Assembly: GCA_964475595.1 (NCBI GenBank)
Contig: CAYYXG010000007.1
Span: 53,522-117,521, forward strand
DNA from: RGEC01 sp964475595
Lineage (GTDB): Bacteria; Bacteroidota; Bacteroidia; NS11-12g; UBA955
Direction of reading: 5' to 3'
Length of the DNA: 64,000 bases
Position 1 is the first letter of the stretch. Every line of letters starts with the position of its first letter. The position numbers and the translations under genes are program-made. Shown one piece after another: positions 54,628 through 63,228 of this stretch. A model generated the notes under the pieces. It saw nothing but the letters and a program-made list of their open reading frames with translations. It made no database searches and had not been told where the DNA came from.

Positions 54628-55632
54628 ATGCATCCCCGGTTTACTATAACAACCAGGCTCCTTAAGTCCACCCCGTTCGGAAGTGGTGTAAAATCGAGGG
54701 GGTATTCTGCTGGAAAATATAGGTTTGGGTTTAATGGAAAAGAAGAGGATGGAGAGACGGCGGCTGATGCATATGACTTTGGCGCCAGGATATATGATGC
54801 AAGGTTAGGGAGGTGGTTAAGTGTTGATCCAGAAACTGGTGATTTTTGTGCACTATCTGCTTTTCAGTCTATGAACAACAATCCAATTCTCATACTAGAT
54901 ATTGATGGTAAGAAAATATTAATAAATTATTTAGAACCAAAAAAAGACGCAAATGGGAGTTTTGTAATTGGACCTGATGGTAATTTGGAAATGGTGGCCA
55001 AAAGTTATGAATATGGTGTTGGTATAGCTCCTCCTGATAATACTTTCGTTAAAGAGTCAATCAAAGCCTTAGATTATGTTTGCAATTCGCGAAAAGGCAA
55101 TAAAGAGGTAAATAGAGCTATTAAAAACAAGGAATCCATAACTATTAACGAACTTTGGAGTGATGATAGGGATGAAGGGCCAAGTTCAGCAATATTTGCT
55201 ACGAATGATTTAAATGGAGATGGAGGTATTTCTCCAAATGAATTTGTTAGAGATGAGAATGGTCATTTATTAAAGATATTCGCAATAACATGGGACCCTA
55301 ACAGTAAAGCAGAAATTGTAGATAAAAACAATAGAGGTACTGGTAAAACCTCATCTGCTGCTATACTATTGGTTCATGAATTAGTCCACATGAATAATGC
55401 TATTAAAAATGCCAAAAAGTCAATTAGAAAGGCTACAAGTTTTGACAAACGTTACGACACTAAAGAAGAACGGAGAACAATACGCAAAGAAAGAAGAATA
55501 TCTAAACAACTGGATGAAAACAAAAGGTATAATCATTCAGGATTAATCCGAACAAGCAAAAGTTCCACTGAGCATGATGAAATTGAGCCTAGTAGTAAGA
55601 AAAATACCAGAGGATTAATGGGGACGCCATGA
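54628..55632 (+). CDS. RHS-tip cassette 8: zincin metallopeptidase toxin (possibly M91/NleD-like)
   Basis: 334 residues. Leader, TPFGSGVKSRGYSAGKYRF, core EEDGETAADAYDFGARIYDA, boundary ILDIDGK. The unique domain has SSAAILLVHELVHMNNAIK with HExxH at 250-254, followed by a lysine/arginine-rich helix. The hydrophobic lead into HELVH resembles M91-type effector proteases, but that is a weak comparison. An EF-hand-like DLNGDGGISPNEF lies just before it and may bind calcium. Stop and partner start overlap as ATGA. Confidence 0.8.
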   Translation: MHPRFTITTRLLKSTPFGSGVKSRGYSAGKYRFGFNGKEEDGETAADAYDFGARIYDARLGRWLSVDPETGDFCALSAFQSMNNNPILILDIDGKKILINYLEPKKDANGSFVIGPDGNLEMVAKSYEYGVGIAPPDNTFVKESIKALDYVCNSRKGNKEVNRAIKNKESITINELWSDDRDEGPSSAIFATNDLNGDGGISPNEFVRDENGHLLKIFAITWDPNSKAEIVDKNNRGTGKTSSAAILLVHELVHMNNAIKNAKKSIRKATSFDKRYDTKEERRTIRKERRISKQLDENKRYNHSGLIRTSKSSTEHDEIEPSSKKNTRGLMGTP

Positions 55633-56186
55633 AATATTTATTTATTCTCATAATTATTGGAATTTTTAGTGGTTGTTTAATGCAGCCTAAATTCGAGCTA
55701 AATCAAGATTTTACAAAGAAAGTTAATATTGTCAGGATAGATTATTATTTTACTCCAATTACTCAATTGTATTATCGGCGGATTGGCGCTAATGAGGTTG
55801 TTGATTTAGCTGTTCGACATTGTAATGATTCAAATAAGAATCCATATTCATTATACCAATATGGAAGTATCTCAAGTTCAAAAATATGTTTAGATTCAAA
55901 TTATAGAGAACTTATTCCTAATTTAGTTTATATAAGGGAAAAGATATGCAAAATGGTTTTGAAATATCATTCATTAGATTCCTTAAATTATATTAAAGAA
56001 CTAAATAAATACCCAACTTTTGATATGAGACATGTTTTTATTCTTAAAATAGATTTTGACTTTTTTGTAATTGGCTTAAATTCTACAAATCACATGTGGA
56101 TTAATGGCAAGGTAATTAAGAAAGATGAGGAATTGACGGAATCAATTTATAAGTTCGTTCAAAATTATAATAAATTACAAGAATAG
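55629..56186 (+). CDS. Lipoprotein partner (presumed immunity) of cassette 8
   Basis: 185 residues with a lipobox (IIIGIFSGC). Charged helical stretches follow (LVYIREKICKMVLKYHSLD). Not recognised. Four-base overlap with the toxin gene implies coupled translation. Confidence 0.7.
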   Translation: MKYLFILIIIGIFSGCLMQPKFELNQDFTKKVNIVRIDYYFTPITQLYYRRIGANEVVDLAVRHCNDSNKNPYSLYQYGSISSSKICLDSNYRELIPNLVYIREKICKMVLKYHSLDSLNYIKELNKYPTFDMRHVFILKIDFDFFVIGLNSTNHMWINGKVIKKDEELTESIYKFVQNYNKLQE

Positions 56187-56231
56187 AATAATTCCAAACA
56201 TTTTTGGATTTTAACTAAATGAAATCAGATT

Positions 56232-56329
56232 TTCCCGGCGGTCGGTCTTTGCACGATTGGCATGAAACAGGGAGAGACCAACCGTCAAGTTATCTGTTCA
56301 AAAACATATCTTTGCTTTAAGCACTGCAC
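56232..56329 (+). promoter_or_regulatory. Cassette 9 module: inverted repeat, -7 element, start
   Basis: Arms GGCGGTCGGTCT (56237-56248) and AGACCAACCGTC (56275-56286), the latter with one change; TATCTTTG at 56307-56314; ATG 15 bases later. Confidence 0.7.
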
Positions 56330-57223
56330 ATGCATCCCCGTTTTACTATAACAACTAGGATCTCTGATCCCACCCCGTTCGGAAGTGATATAAAAACAAG
56401 GGAGTTTTCTGCAATAAAATATAGGTTTGGGTTTAATGGAAAAGAGCTGGATGGAGAGACCGCCACTGATGTGTATGACTTTGGTGCGAGGTTATATGAT
56501 GCGAGGCTGGGAAGCTGGTTGGCGGTGGATCCGTTGGCAAGCAAGTATCCACATTTATCTCCTAATGTTTTTGTTTTGAATAATCCAATAATGTTCATAG
56601 ACCCTGACGGTGCTGATGTTAAACCTGCAAAAGAATTTCTAAACACTTCATATGGTAAGGTATTTCAGGACTTGAGAACAAATAATGCAGAATTTCAAAA
56701 AACAATTGCCAATTATGAAAATAATAAGAATTTTAATTTATCCTTAGGTATCGATGACGCAAAAGTTAAAGCAAGAGGTGCAGTAGCAATTACAGAAACA
56801 CCAATTGATAAGTCTAATATTTCTAAGTCTGCAGATATTGTTTCTTTTTATTTATCTTCTACTACAGTCCCTTCAAACTCAAATTATAAGTTTACAAATA
56901 TTGGAGTTGTACAAATTGTTGGGCACGAAGCTGTTCACCAAAAATTAGCTCTTACAACTAAGACTGAAGATGGCGCCCATAATACATACAATTACGAAAG
57001 GCAGAGTTTAGTAAATATTCTTACAGAATATAGCAAGGATAATAATTTAGGATTAAGTACAAATTCCATTACGGCCCTTTCATATTCTGGGCAACAAAGT
57101 TCTAATGACTTTAAAAATTATATCAATGGTTTAGCAAAGGATAATGGGACTACCTATAAAGAAGAAAAGGCTAAATATGATAAGTTGATTTCAAGTTTGA
57201 TTTACGAAAAAAGGGAAAAGTAG
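56330..57223 (+). CDS. RHS-tip cassette 9: zincin metallopeptidase toxin
   Basis: 297 residues. The leader differs (TTRISDPTPFGSD) yet keeps length and frame. Core ELDGETATDVYDFGARLYD, boundary FIDPDGA. The unique domain (about 85-297) has GVVQIVGHEAVHQKLALTT with HExxH at 199-203 and a helical tail. No signal peptide. The partner starts three bases after the stop. Confidence 0.8.
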   Translation: MHPRFTITTRISDPTPFGSDIKTREFSAIKYRFGFNGKELDGETATDVYDFGARLYDARLGSWLAVDPLASKYPHLSPNVFVLNNPIMFIDPDGADVKPAKEFLNTSYGKVFQDLRTNNAEFQKTIANYENNKNFNLSLGIDDAKVKARGAVAITETPIDKSNISKSADIVSFYLSSTTVPSNSNYKFTNIGVVQIVGHEAVHQKLALTTKTEDGAHNTYNYERQSLVNILTEYSKDNNLGLSTNSITALSYSGQQSSNDFKNYINGLAKDNGTTYKEEKAKYDKLISSLIYEKREK

Positions 57224-57225
57224 TT

Positions 57226-57774
57226 ATGAAATGTATAAAACTCATCCTGTTTCTTTTTCTTTTTGGTAAAGAGGTGCATTCGCAAAACATGCGCACATAT
57301 GTCTATATTCTAAATGAGCATGTAGCTTCAGTAGATTCTACGCCAATACTTGGTATGGAATTAGAATTTGCCACAAAAAGAGAGTACTACAGTGATTCTT
57401 TATTTTCAGAAACAAGGCTGTTTACGGGGGATAATGCTAAATCAATTTTGTATAAAATTGAAAACGGTATTTGGTATTATAAAGTAAAAAACAAGTGGAA
57501 TCTATTTTATGATTTCAATACAAAAAAAGGCGGTTGTATTTCACTCCCTCAAGCGAACAATAAAATACAATTTAAAAAAGCTGTAAGTATAAGAAATGAA
57601 CTCTTACACGAAATTGTTTTAGAACCGGTAAGTGTATCCTTGTCCCATCAACTACATTATTATTTTAGCCCTTCAAAGGGTGTAGTAATTATTAAAGCAA
57701 GTAGCGGTGCAATATTGGTAAGAAAAGATAGTTTTAGAAAGCCCCTTACAGATGCTGAAACTGAAAGTTTGTAA
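57226..57774 (+). CDS. Exported partner (presumed immunity) of cassette 9
   Basis: 182 residues with a signal peptide (LILFLFLFGKEVHSQ). Strand-rich body (GMELEFATKREYYSD, ENGIWYYKVKNKWNLFYDF). Not recognised. Confidence 0.65.
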   Translation: MKCIKLILFLFLFGKEVHSQNMRTYVYILNEHVASVDSTPILGMELEFATKREYYSDSLFSETRLFTGDNAKSILYKIENGIWYYKVKNKWNLFYDFNTKKGGCISLPQANNKIQFKKAVSIRNELLHEIVLEPVSVSLSHQLHYYFSPSKGVVIIKASSGAILVRKDSFRKPLTDAETESL

Positions 57775-57825
57775 AATGCGGGTCCTGTTTATTGATCAGG
57801 TTTTCTGTTAAAGACAGTTTTAGAC

Positions 57826-57960
57826 TGGCGGTCGGTCTCTACGTAAAGTCATTAGAAAAGTAGAGGCCAACCGCAATCTCATCTGCCTACGCCAACCCAA
57901 AAGCCCCCCCCCCCACACATTTATCATTCCAAAAACATATCTTTGCTTTAAGCACCGCCC
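57826..57960 (+). promoter_or_regulatory. Cassette 10 module: rewritten inverted repeat, C11 tract, -7 element
   Basis: GCGGTCGGTCTCTAC (57828-57842) and GTAGAGGCCAACCGC (57860-57874) extend the stem with CTCTAC/GTAGAG, bases not seen in other copies, so both arms changed together. A run of 11 Cs at 57904-57914 lies 23 bases before TATCTTTG (57938-57945), about where the -33 element should be. ATG 15 bases after the -7 element. Confidence 0.7.
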
Positions 57961-59157
57961 ATGCATCCCCGGTCTACTATAACAACCAGGCTCCTTAAGT
58001 CCACCCCGTTCGGAAGTGATATAAAAACAAGGGAGTTTTCTGCAAAAAAATATAGGTTTGGATTCAATAATCAGGAGAAAGATGGAGAGCTGGGAGAAAC
58101 TTATGCGTTTGAGTATAGGATTCATGATGCGAGGCTTGGTAGGTTTTTGAGTGTTGACCCTTTAAGCCCGAAGTTTCCTTGGAATAGCAATTATGCTTTT
58201 GCTGAAAATCAAGTTGTTAATTGTATTGATGCGGAAGGAAGTGAAACACTTCAAAGAACAACAGTTACCTTTACAAATCCAGCTGGAGTTACTACTTCAT
58301 TATTTGTAATTAGCAATATCAATAGTGGGGGTCCACTTACTATTAATTATCAAATTATTAACAATGGTGTAGTTTCTCCAATAGCTCCCCCACCTATAAC
58401 ACCTGAAGATTTTCAAACAGCAGACCCTATAACTTGGTCCCTGTACAAAGGTATGCAAAGTGGCTCCAAGTACCAGGCGTTTGCAGGGGGTGGATTCATC
58501 CGACCTATGCATTCATCGGCTGGAGCATATGGAGGATGGAAAGAGATTTTATGGAGGTCGCTATCTGACGGCGTGAGTCGAGTTAATCAGAATAATACAG
58601 TACTTGGAAGTTTTAGACAAAGTACTATAGATGTTGGGAATAAGGAATTTGATAAACGAGTTACTCAAGAAACGGACCTATTAACAAATCATCTTAATAA
58701 TGCACTGGCCTCATTACCAGTTGTTGGTGCAGCCCCACCTGCAAATGTTTCGGCAGGTTTACCTGCAAATGCTCAGTTTATCAATGGGAATGTATCGATT
58801 CCAGCTGGAAATATACCAGACCCTACCAACCCGACTCAAAATATCACTTTTAACAGAAATTCAAACACGCAAGTAAATCAGACAGTAACTGCTGTCCAAA
58901 TAACAATTACCATTCAGGCTTATGCAAATACGCAAAGTGAAGTAGACGCAACAGCGGCAAATTTAAGAGCAACTTTTGCGGGTAGACCAGTTACTATCAA
59001 TGTAGTAAACAATCCGGGTATTGCTCCGTTAGGTCATAAAGGAAATGCTGGAATATCATACAAGATTGATGGGGCTACTACTATCAATTCTCAAGGAACG
59101 GTGAAGACCACAACTACCGCTACAACGGCAAATGGAGGTGCAATTTCGCAAGATTAA
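57961..59157 (+). CDS. RHS-tip cassette 10: unrecognised toxin-like domain
   Basis: 398 residues, the longest tip. Leader MHPRSTITTRLLKSTP, core NNQEKDGELGETYAFEYR as in cassettes 1 and 3, boundary CIDAEGS. The unique part (about 85-398) has YQAFAGGGFIRPMHSSAG, a proline-rich linker (VVGAAPPANVSAGLPANA) and a C-terminal VQITITIQAYANTQSEVDA, AANLRATFAGRPVTINVV, which slightly recalls OmpA-like peptidoglycan-binding domains. No catalytic motif is seen. Confidence 0.75.
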   Translation: MHPRSTITTRLLKSTPFGSDIKTREFSAKKYRFGFNNQEKDGELGETYAFEYRIHDARLGRFLSVDPLSPKFPWNSNYAFAENQVVNCIDAEGSETLQRTTVTFTNPAGVTTSLFVISNINSGGPLTINYQIINNGVVSPIAPPPITPEDFQTADPITWSLYKGMQSGSKYQAFAGGGFIRPMHSSAGAYGGWKEILWRSLSDGVSRVNQNNTVLGSFRQSTIDVGNKEFDKRVTQETDLLTNHLNNALASLPVVGAAPPANVSAGLPANAQFINGNVSIPAGNIPDPTNPTQNITFNRNSNTQVNQTVTAVQITITIQAYANTQSEVDATAANLRATFAGRPVTINVVNNPGIAPLGHKGNAGISYKIDGATTINSQGTVKTTTTATTANGGAISQD

Positions 59158-59162
59158 GCAAC

Positions 59163-60179
59163 ATGAAAGGAACAAAAGATAGGATTCTGATTACTGCACT
59201 ATGCTTTTTATTACTGTGCTCCTGTAATGGTGTGAAGAAAGAAACAAAATCGCTGCAATCAACTAAAACCAACTACCAGGATTCACTTATTCCAAGTGCT
59301 ACATATTATGTAGATAATAGTATCGAATCAAATATAGTACTAAACAAGAATCTGAAACTGACATTTCCTGCAAAAATGTTTTATGATAGTATTAACAAAA
59401 TTTACCCAAAGAATGTAAAACTAAGTATTAAATATTCGGACAATCCATTGATACTTGCGAATATTGAAAAACTCGCAAGAGATAATATGAATTACACGAA
59501 TCAGAATAGCAATATTCATTTTTATTTAAAAATAGAAAATCCAGATAAGTATGTGATTAAAAAAAATCATACACTAAGTATTTATTCGAAGGGCAACGCC
59601 TATAGAGTAGCTTATATTGACGGTTTAAATAAAAGGATTAGGGAAATACAGCCTATTGTTGAAAGAGAGTTTGAAGATCCCGTTACAGACTTGCCTGATG
59701 GAATCACCAAAACTAAAATCCCTATGATAAATAAAAGAGATCAACTTAATTATATACTCGTTGAAGAGAGTTTATACTCAAATTTACTACCGTCACATAT
59801 TGTATATTGTAGTATTCCATTTTTTAATTCCAAACATCAAGAACTATCAAACTACAACCTCACTGTTAAAGTTTCAAATGCCAGAATACCACTTAAAAAT
59901 ATAAATGTAGTTGCCTTTTTAAATGGAAACAGCAGAAATTGGTATCATATTATGCAATATGATTCATTATTTAGAATTTATACTTTAGACAAAAGCCTTG
60001 ATATGAAATTAGGAATTCCAAATGGCCAAAAACTTGTGGTCGTTGCATATTCCTATGACGATCAAGGTTGGATATGGGATTCTAAAGAATTAACTATGAA
60101 TAAGGATGAAAAATTTGTAATGACTCCAAAAAACATATCATTTAGCTCTGTAAAACAGAAATGCAAAGAATTGCAATAA
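59163..60179 (+). CDS. Large lipoprotein partner of cassette 10
   Basis: 338 residues, about twice the size of the other partners, with a lipobox (LCFLLLCSC). The body has LIPSATYYVDNSIESNIVL and two apparent beta-rich halves. Not recognised. By position it is the immunity protein, but its size allows another role. Confidence 0.65.
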   Translation: MKGTKDRILITALCFLLLCSCNGVKKETKSLQSTKTNYQDSLIPSATYYVDNSIESNIVLNKNLKLTFPAKMFYDSINKIYPKNVKLSIKYSDNPLILANIEKLARDNMNYTNQNSNIHFYLKIENPDKYVIKKNHTLSIYSKGNAYRVAYIDGLNKRIREIQPIVEREFEDPVTDLPDGITKTKIPMINKRDQLNYILVEESLYSNLLPSHIVYCSIPFFNSKHQELSNYNLTVKVSNARIPLKNINVVAFLNGNSRNWYHIMQYDSLFRIYTLDKSLDMKLGIPNGQKLVVVAYSYDDQGWIWDSKELTMNKDEKFVMTPKNISFSSVKQKCKELQ

Positions 60180-60670
60180 TAAATCTTTGTATACAATGAA
60201 AAAATCGGTGTATCTTGTGACTTGGCATGATTGAAGGCCGCCCAAAAAAACACAAAGCATTTACACTATTGGGAGAGCGATTTTAAGTATAAGCTTCCCC
60301 GAAAACCGGCTGAATATACCTAAATCAAGAATTCGACGCAACACTGTATATAGGGTTTTTATTTATAGATTCACCACTATGTATTTGCGCCATAGTACTT
60401 CAAAGTGTTGCAAACTCCCATGCTTTTAGTGATATTTGAAAAAGCATGCGAGCCAGCCAGATCATTACTAGCTTATCGGGCGAAAACAGCCATCCTTTCG
60501 GGAGTTGCATGCAAGGACGGGCTTTTTCTAGTGCTGCATACCGTTTCGGTGGTGGTTGGTGTTGGTTTTTGGGTTTTGGTCTTAGTAGTTGTATTGGCTT
60601 TTATTTTCTCTTATAGCCTTACTATAATTATTTTTTGCTGTGGCTTTGCTAAACCAATTTTCGCCCCTTT
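60180..60670. other. Gene-free gap between cassettes 10 and 11
   Basis: No credible gene. A hairpin CATGCTTTT (60419-60427) / AAAAGCATG (60440-60448) lies in the middle and AT-rich sequence surrounds it. The end before the module is T-rich (TTTTGGTCTTAGTAG). Nothing else is recognised; it may be decayed cassette or IS sequence. Confidence 0.5.
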
Positions 60671-60768
60671 TCCCCGGCGGTCGGTCTTTGCGCAATGGGC
60701 AAGAAGCCGGGCGAGACCAACCGCCAAGTTATCAATTCAAAAACATATCTTTGCTTCAAGCACTGCCC
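60671..60768 (+). promoter_or_regulatory. Cassette 11 module: inverted repeat, -7 element, start
   Basis: Arms at 60676-60687 and 60714-60725; TATCTTTG at 60746-60753; ATG 15 bases later. Loop with GCCGGGCGAG as in module 8. Confidence 0.75.
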
Positions 60769-61737
60769 ATGCATCCCCGGTTTACTATAACAACCAGGCT
60801 CCTTAATAAGTCCACTCCGTTCGGAAGTGATGTAAAAACAAGGGGGTTTACTGCACAGAAATATAGATTCGGTTTCAACAATATGGAGAAGGATGATGAG
60901 ATAAAAGGCAGTGGTAACAGCTATTCGTTTAAGTTTAGAATTTACGATGCTCGTTTAGGTCGCTTCCTTTCTGTTGACCCATTAGCAAAATCTTATCCGT
61001 GGAATAGCACTTATGCTTTTGCTGAAAACGATGTAATAAGAGCAATAGACCTTGAAGGATTAGAAAAATACATTGTTACTGCAAGGTCATTTATTCCAAT
61101 GGCAACAGTATATAATCCACTGTATATTCCCTATATAAATGATAAAACAAAATCATTTGGTGGGGATAACAGATATTACTATACTGTTAATAATGCTTCA
61201 TATAGAACGGAACAAAAGGTGGTTGCTGATTTTGACGTAAACAAAGTTTATTACACAAATAATACAGCAAGCGGTTCTATCGGCTATGACAGCAAAGGAA
61301 ATGTTTCAGAAACTTCAGACCCTCAAACGGCAGGCACAATAAAAAATACGCTAATGACCGAAAAATCCACTTCCACAACAATTTATTTGACTGTAAACGC
61401 CTCTAATTCTTTAGTAAGTGGTGCTCCACCTATAAACTATGATTTAGCTGTAACAATAACGCCAAGTACAGACGGAAAAAGTTTTGATTACCAAGTTAAA
61501 GGTGATGTTGATGGCTTCCCTGCGTATGAGTTATGGATTACAGACGAAACAAATAATAAATCATTTTTGCTATTTAATAGAACGCCAACCCAAACAGGGG
61601 AAGGACCAGGTTCATTATTCCCACCAATGGAACACAGCTATAACTTAAAAGGAAATAGCACAAGTGTAACACCAAGCACAACAAATTCATTTAGCACAAC
61701 ACCCAATTCACCTGTTTGCGATGACGACTGCGATTAA
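60769..61737 (+). CDS. RHS-tip cassette 11: toxin-like domain shared with the truncated RHS gene
   Basis: 322 residues from the ATG at 60769. Leader with the extra codon (RLLNKSTPFGSD) like cassette 3, core NNMEKDDEIKGSGNSYSF, boundary AIDLEGLEKY. The C-terminal part has INYDLAVTITPSTDGKSFD, then DGFPAYELWITDETNN, the same order of segments as DNFPSTEAFISDPSGQ in the RHS gene at 39224; both have membrane-protein partners. No active site is recognised. Partner starts six bases after the stop. Confidence 0.75.
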   Translation: MHPRFTITTRLLNKSTPFGSDVKTRGFTAQKYRFGFNNMEKDDEIKGSGNSYSFKFRIYDARLGRFLSVDPLAKSYPWNSTYAFAENDVIRAIDLEGLEKYIVTARSFIPMATVYNPLYIPYINDKTKSFGGDNRYYYTVNNASYRTEQKVVADFDVNKVYYTNNTASGSIGYDSKGNVSETSDPQTAGTIKNTLMTEKSTSTTIYLTVNASNSLVSGAPPINYDLAVTITPSTDGKSFDYQVKGDVDGFPAYELWITDETNNKSFLLFNRTPTQTGEGPGSLFPPMEHSYNLKGNSTSVTPSTTNSFSTTPNSPVCDDDCD

Positions 61738-61742
61738 AAAAA

Positions 61743-61997
61743 ATGAAGTTTTATTACTCGCCTCTGTCCATAGCAGCTATTTTGTTGTTTGCTTGGGGAA
61801 TACAGTTGATAGTTGCAATGCTTAGAGGTGCTTGGGCTACATATTTTGCTTTTATCTTTCCTGCTTTGGGGATAATTTTATTTATTGCTGATTTTTACAT
61901 AAAGAAATCAAATCTCAAATTCAGAAGCAAACTAATTATACAAATATTAATAGTATTGTTTCTTTTAGTGGTTGGATATTTGATTTTTAAACTATAA
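61743..61997 (+). CDS. Small membrane protein partner (presumed immunity) of cassette 11
   Basis: 84 residues with three hydrophobic segments (SIAAILLFAWGIQLIVAML, FIFPALGIILFIADFYI, LIVLFLLVVGYLIF). A terminator follows immediately. Not recognised beyond being an integral membrane protein. Confidence 0.7.
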   Translation: MKFYYSPLSIAAILLFAWGIQLIVAMLRGAWATYFAFIFPALGIILFIADFYIKKSNLKFRSKLIIQILIVLFLLVVGYLIFKL

Positions 61998-61998
61998 C

Positions 61999-62025
61999 AA
62001 AAAGCCCCGGCTTGCAGGGCTTTTT
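61999..62025 (+). terminator. Rho-independent terminator after cassette 11
   Basis: AAAAAGCCC and GGGCTTTTT are exact complements around CGGCTTGCA, with a T run. Same general form as the terminator after the RHS gene. Confidence 0.85.
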
Positions 62026-62147
62026 AATTTTCTCTCTGTTCTGCGAAGAAGAGCAAAAAAGGGGCGAAAAAAATACGGAAGTGTCACAATGACTGTGCCA
62101 TGTAGGTCAAAGTCAGAAATCAAATTTTTATAGTTATTGAACTTTTT

Positions 62148-62243
62148 CCCATCGGTCAATCTTTGTGCAATGGGCATGAAACAGGGAAAGACCAACCGCC
62201 AAGTTATCAATTCAAAAACATATCTTTGCTTTAAGCACTGCCC
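62148..62243 (+). promoter_or_regulatory. Cassette 12 module: degenerate inverted repeat, -7 element
   Basis: CATCGGTCAATCTT replaces the left arm and AAAGACCAACCGCC (62187-62200) is the right arm, with ATCTT/AAAGA extending pairing poorly. TATCTTTG at 62221-62228; ATG 15 bases later. Confidence 0.65.
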
Positions 62244-63227
62244 ATGCATCCCCGGTTTACTATAACAACCAGGCTCCTTAAGTCCACCCCGTTCGGAAGT
62301 GATATAAAAACAAGGGGGGTTTCTGCAAAAAAATATAGGTATGGGTTTAACTTAATGGAAGGTGACGACGAACTAAAAGGTAGTGGAAATAGTTATGATT
62401 TTGGGGCGAGATTATATTGCCCAAGAATTGGAAGATGGCTCACACCAGACCCTCAAGCATCAGCTCAAGCGGGATGGTCGCCATACAAAGCCTTTAACAA
62501 TAATCCCATAATATTTGTTGACCCTGATGGAGAAAAAGAGTATTTAAAAATTGTGATGAAAAATAAAAATGGTAATACCGTTGTTTTCAGAAAACAAATT
62601 TCAATGGATATAATGACTGATGGAGTGCTACATACAGTTCCTGGCTGGAATTCGTTTGGGGGTCCAACTGCAACTTGGAGTTATGAAAACAAATATTACG
62701 ATTTTGAGCGTGTGATTACAATGAAGCAAAATGCAGATGGATCAATTACATCAACTGAAAGTTTAAACATACTTAAGGATGGCGTTGTAAGAGATAGAGA
62801 TAATGTTTGGGGAAGTGGAGCAAAATATGGAGATTCAAAATTAGATTGGAGCGAATGGTGGAGTAGCGGAAGTTCTCAGCCAAGTGGCTTTAATCTTGTG
62901 AGTTCAGATGGGGGCGTTTCGGCTACGAATACAAAAGCAACAAAGGGCGGTGTTTTAACCTTAGATATAGGCCCATTTTTAACCGCTTTAGGTGGTTTAG
63001 GGCGTACACCTGGAAGGCTGCCAAGCATAAAAGATGCTTTAGGCCCTGCGGAATTAACCAATGCAATTAGTGAATTAACCCAAACAGTACAAAAGTTGGT
63101 TGATAATAGTAAGAATTCAGGTGCCACTTATAAATGTATTAATCCAGGTTGTAATTATGAAACAAGCGATACTGCTAAGTCAGCGAAAGAGCAACCTCAA
63201 CATAATTTGAAAAGAAAAACGAATTAA
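62244..63227 (+). CDS. RHS-tip cassette 12: unrecognised toxin-like domain with a cysteine-rich end
   Basis: 327 residues. Leader and seam as usual, then a diverged core (YRYGFNLMEGDDELKGSGN, RLYCPRIGRWLTPDP) and FVDPDGE. The unique part has strand-rich VMKNKNGNTVVFRKQ, WSEWWSSGSSQPSGF and a C-terminal KCINPGCNYE ... QHN that could bind zinc. No known active site. Partner starts two bases after the stop. Confidence 0.7.
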   Translation: MHPRFTITTRLLKSTPFGSDIKTRGVSAKKYRYGFNLMEGDDELKGSGNSYDFGARLYCPRIGRWLTPDPQASAQAGWSPYKAFNNNPIIFVDPDGEKEYLKIVMKNKNGNTVVFRKQISMDIMTDGVLHTVPGWNSFGGPTATWSYENKYYDFERVITMKQNADGSITSTESLNILKDGVVRDRDNVWGSGAKYGDSKLDWSEWWSSGSSQPSGFNLVSSDGGVSATNTKATKGGVLTLDIGPFLTALGGLGRTPGRLPSIKDALGPAELTNAISELTQTVQKLVDNSKNSGATYKCINPGCNYETSDTAKSAKEQPQHNLKRKTN

Positions 63228-63228
63228 T

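Noticed and set aside
60180..60670. Possible small genes in the gap before cassette 11
   Set aside because: The open frames lack start context and any family character; only a short hairpin is visible.
60640..60806. An alternative frame through the modules ending YYNNQAP, and longer open frames starting inside the inverted repeat
   Set aside because: The frame ends at a stop just before the seam, is destroyed in the diverged copies 5 and 13, and does not join the RHS core.
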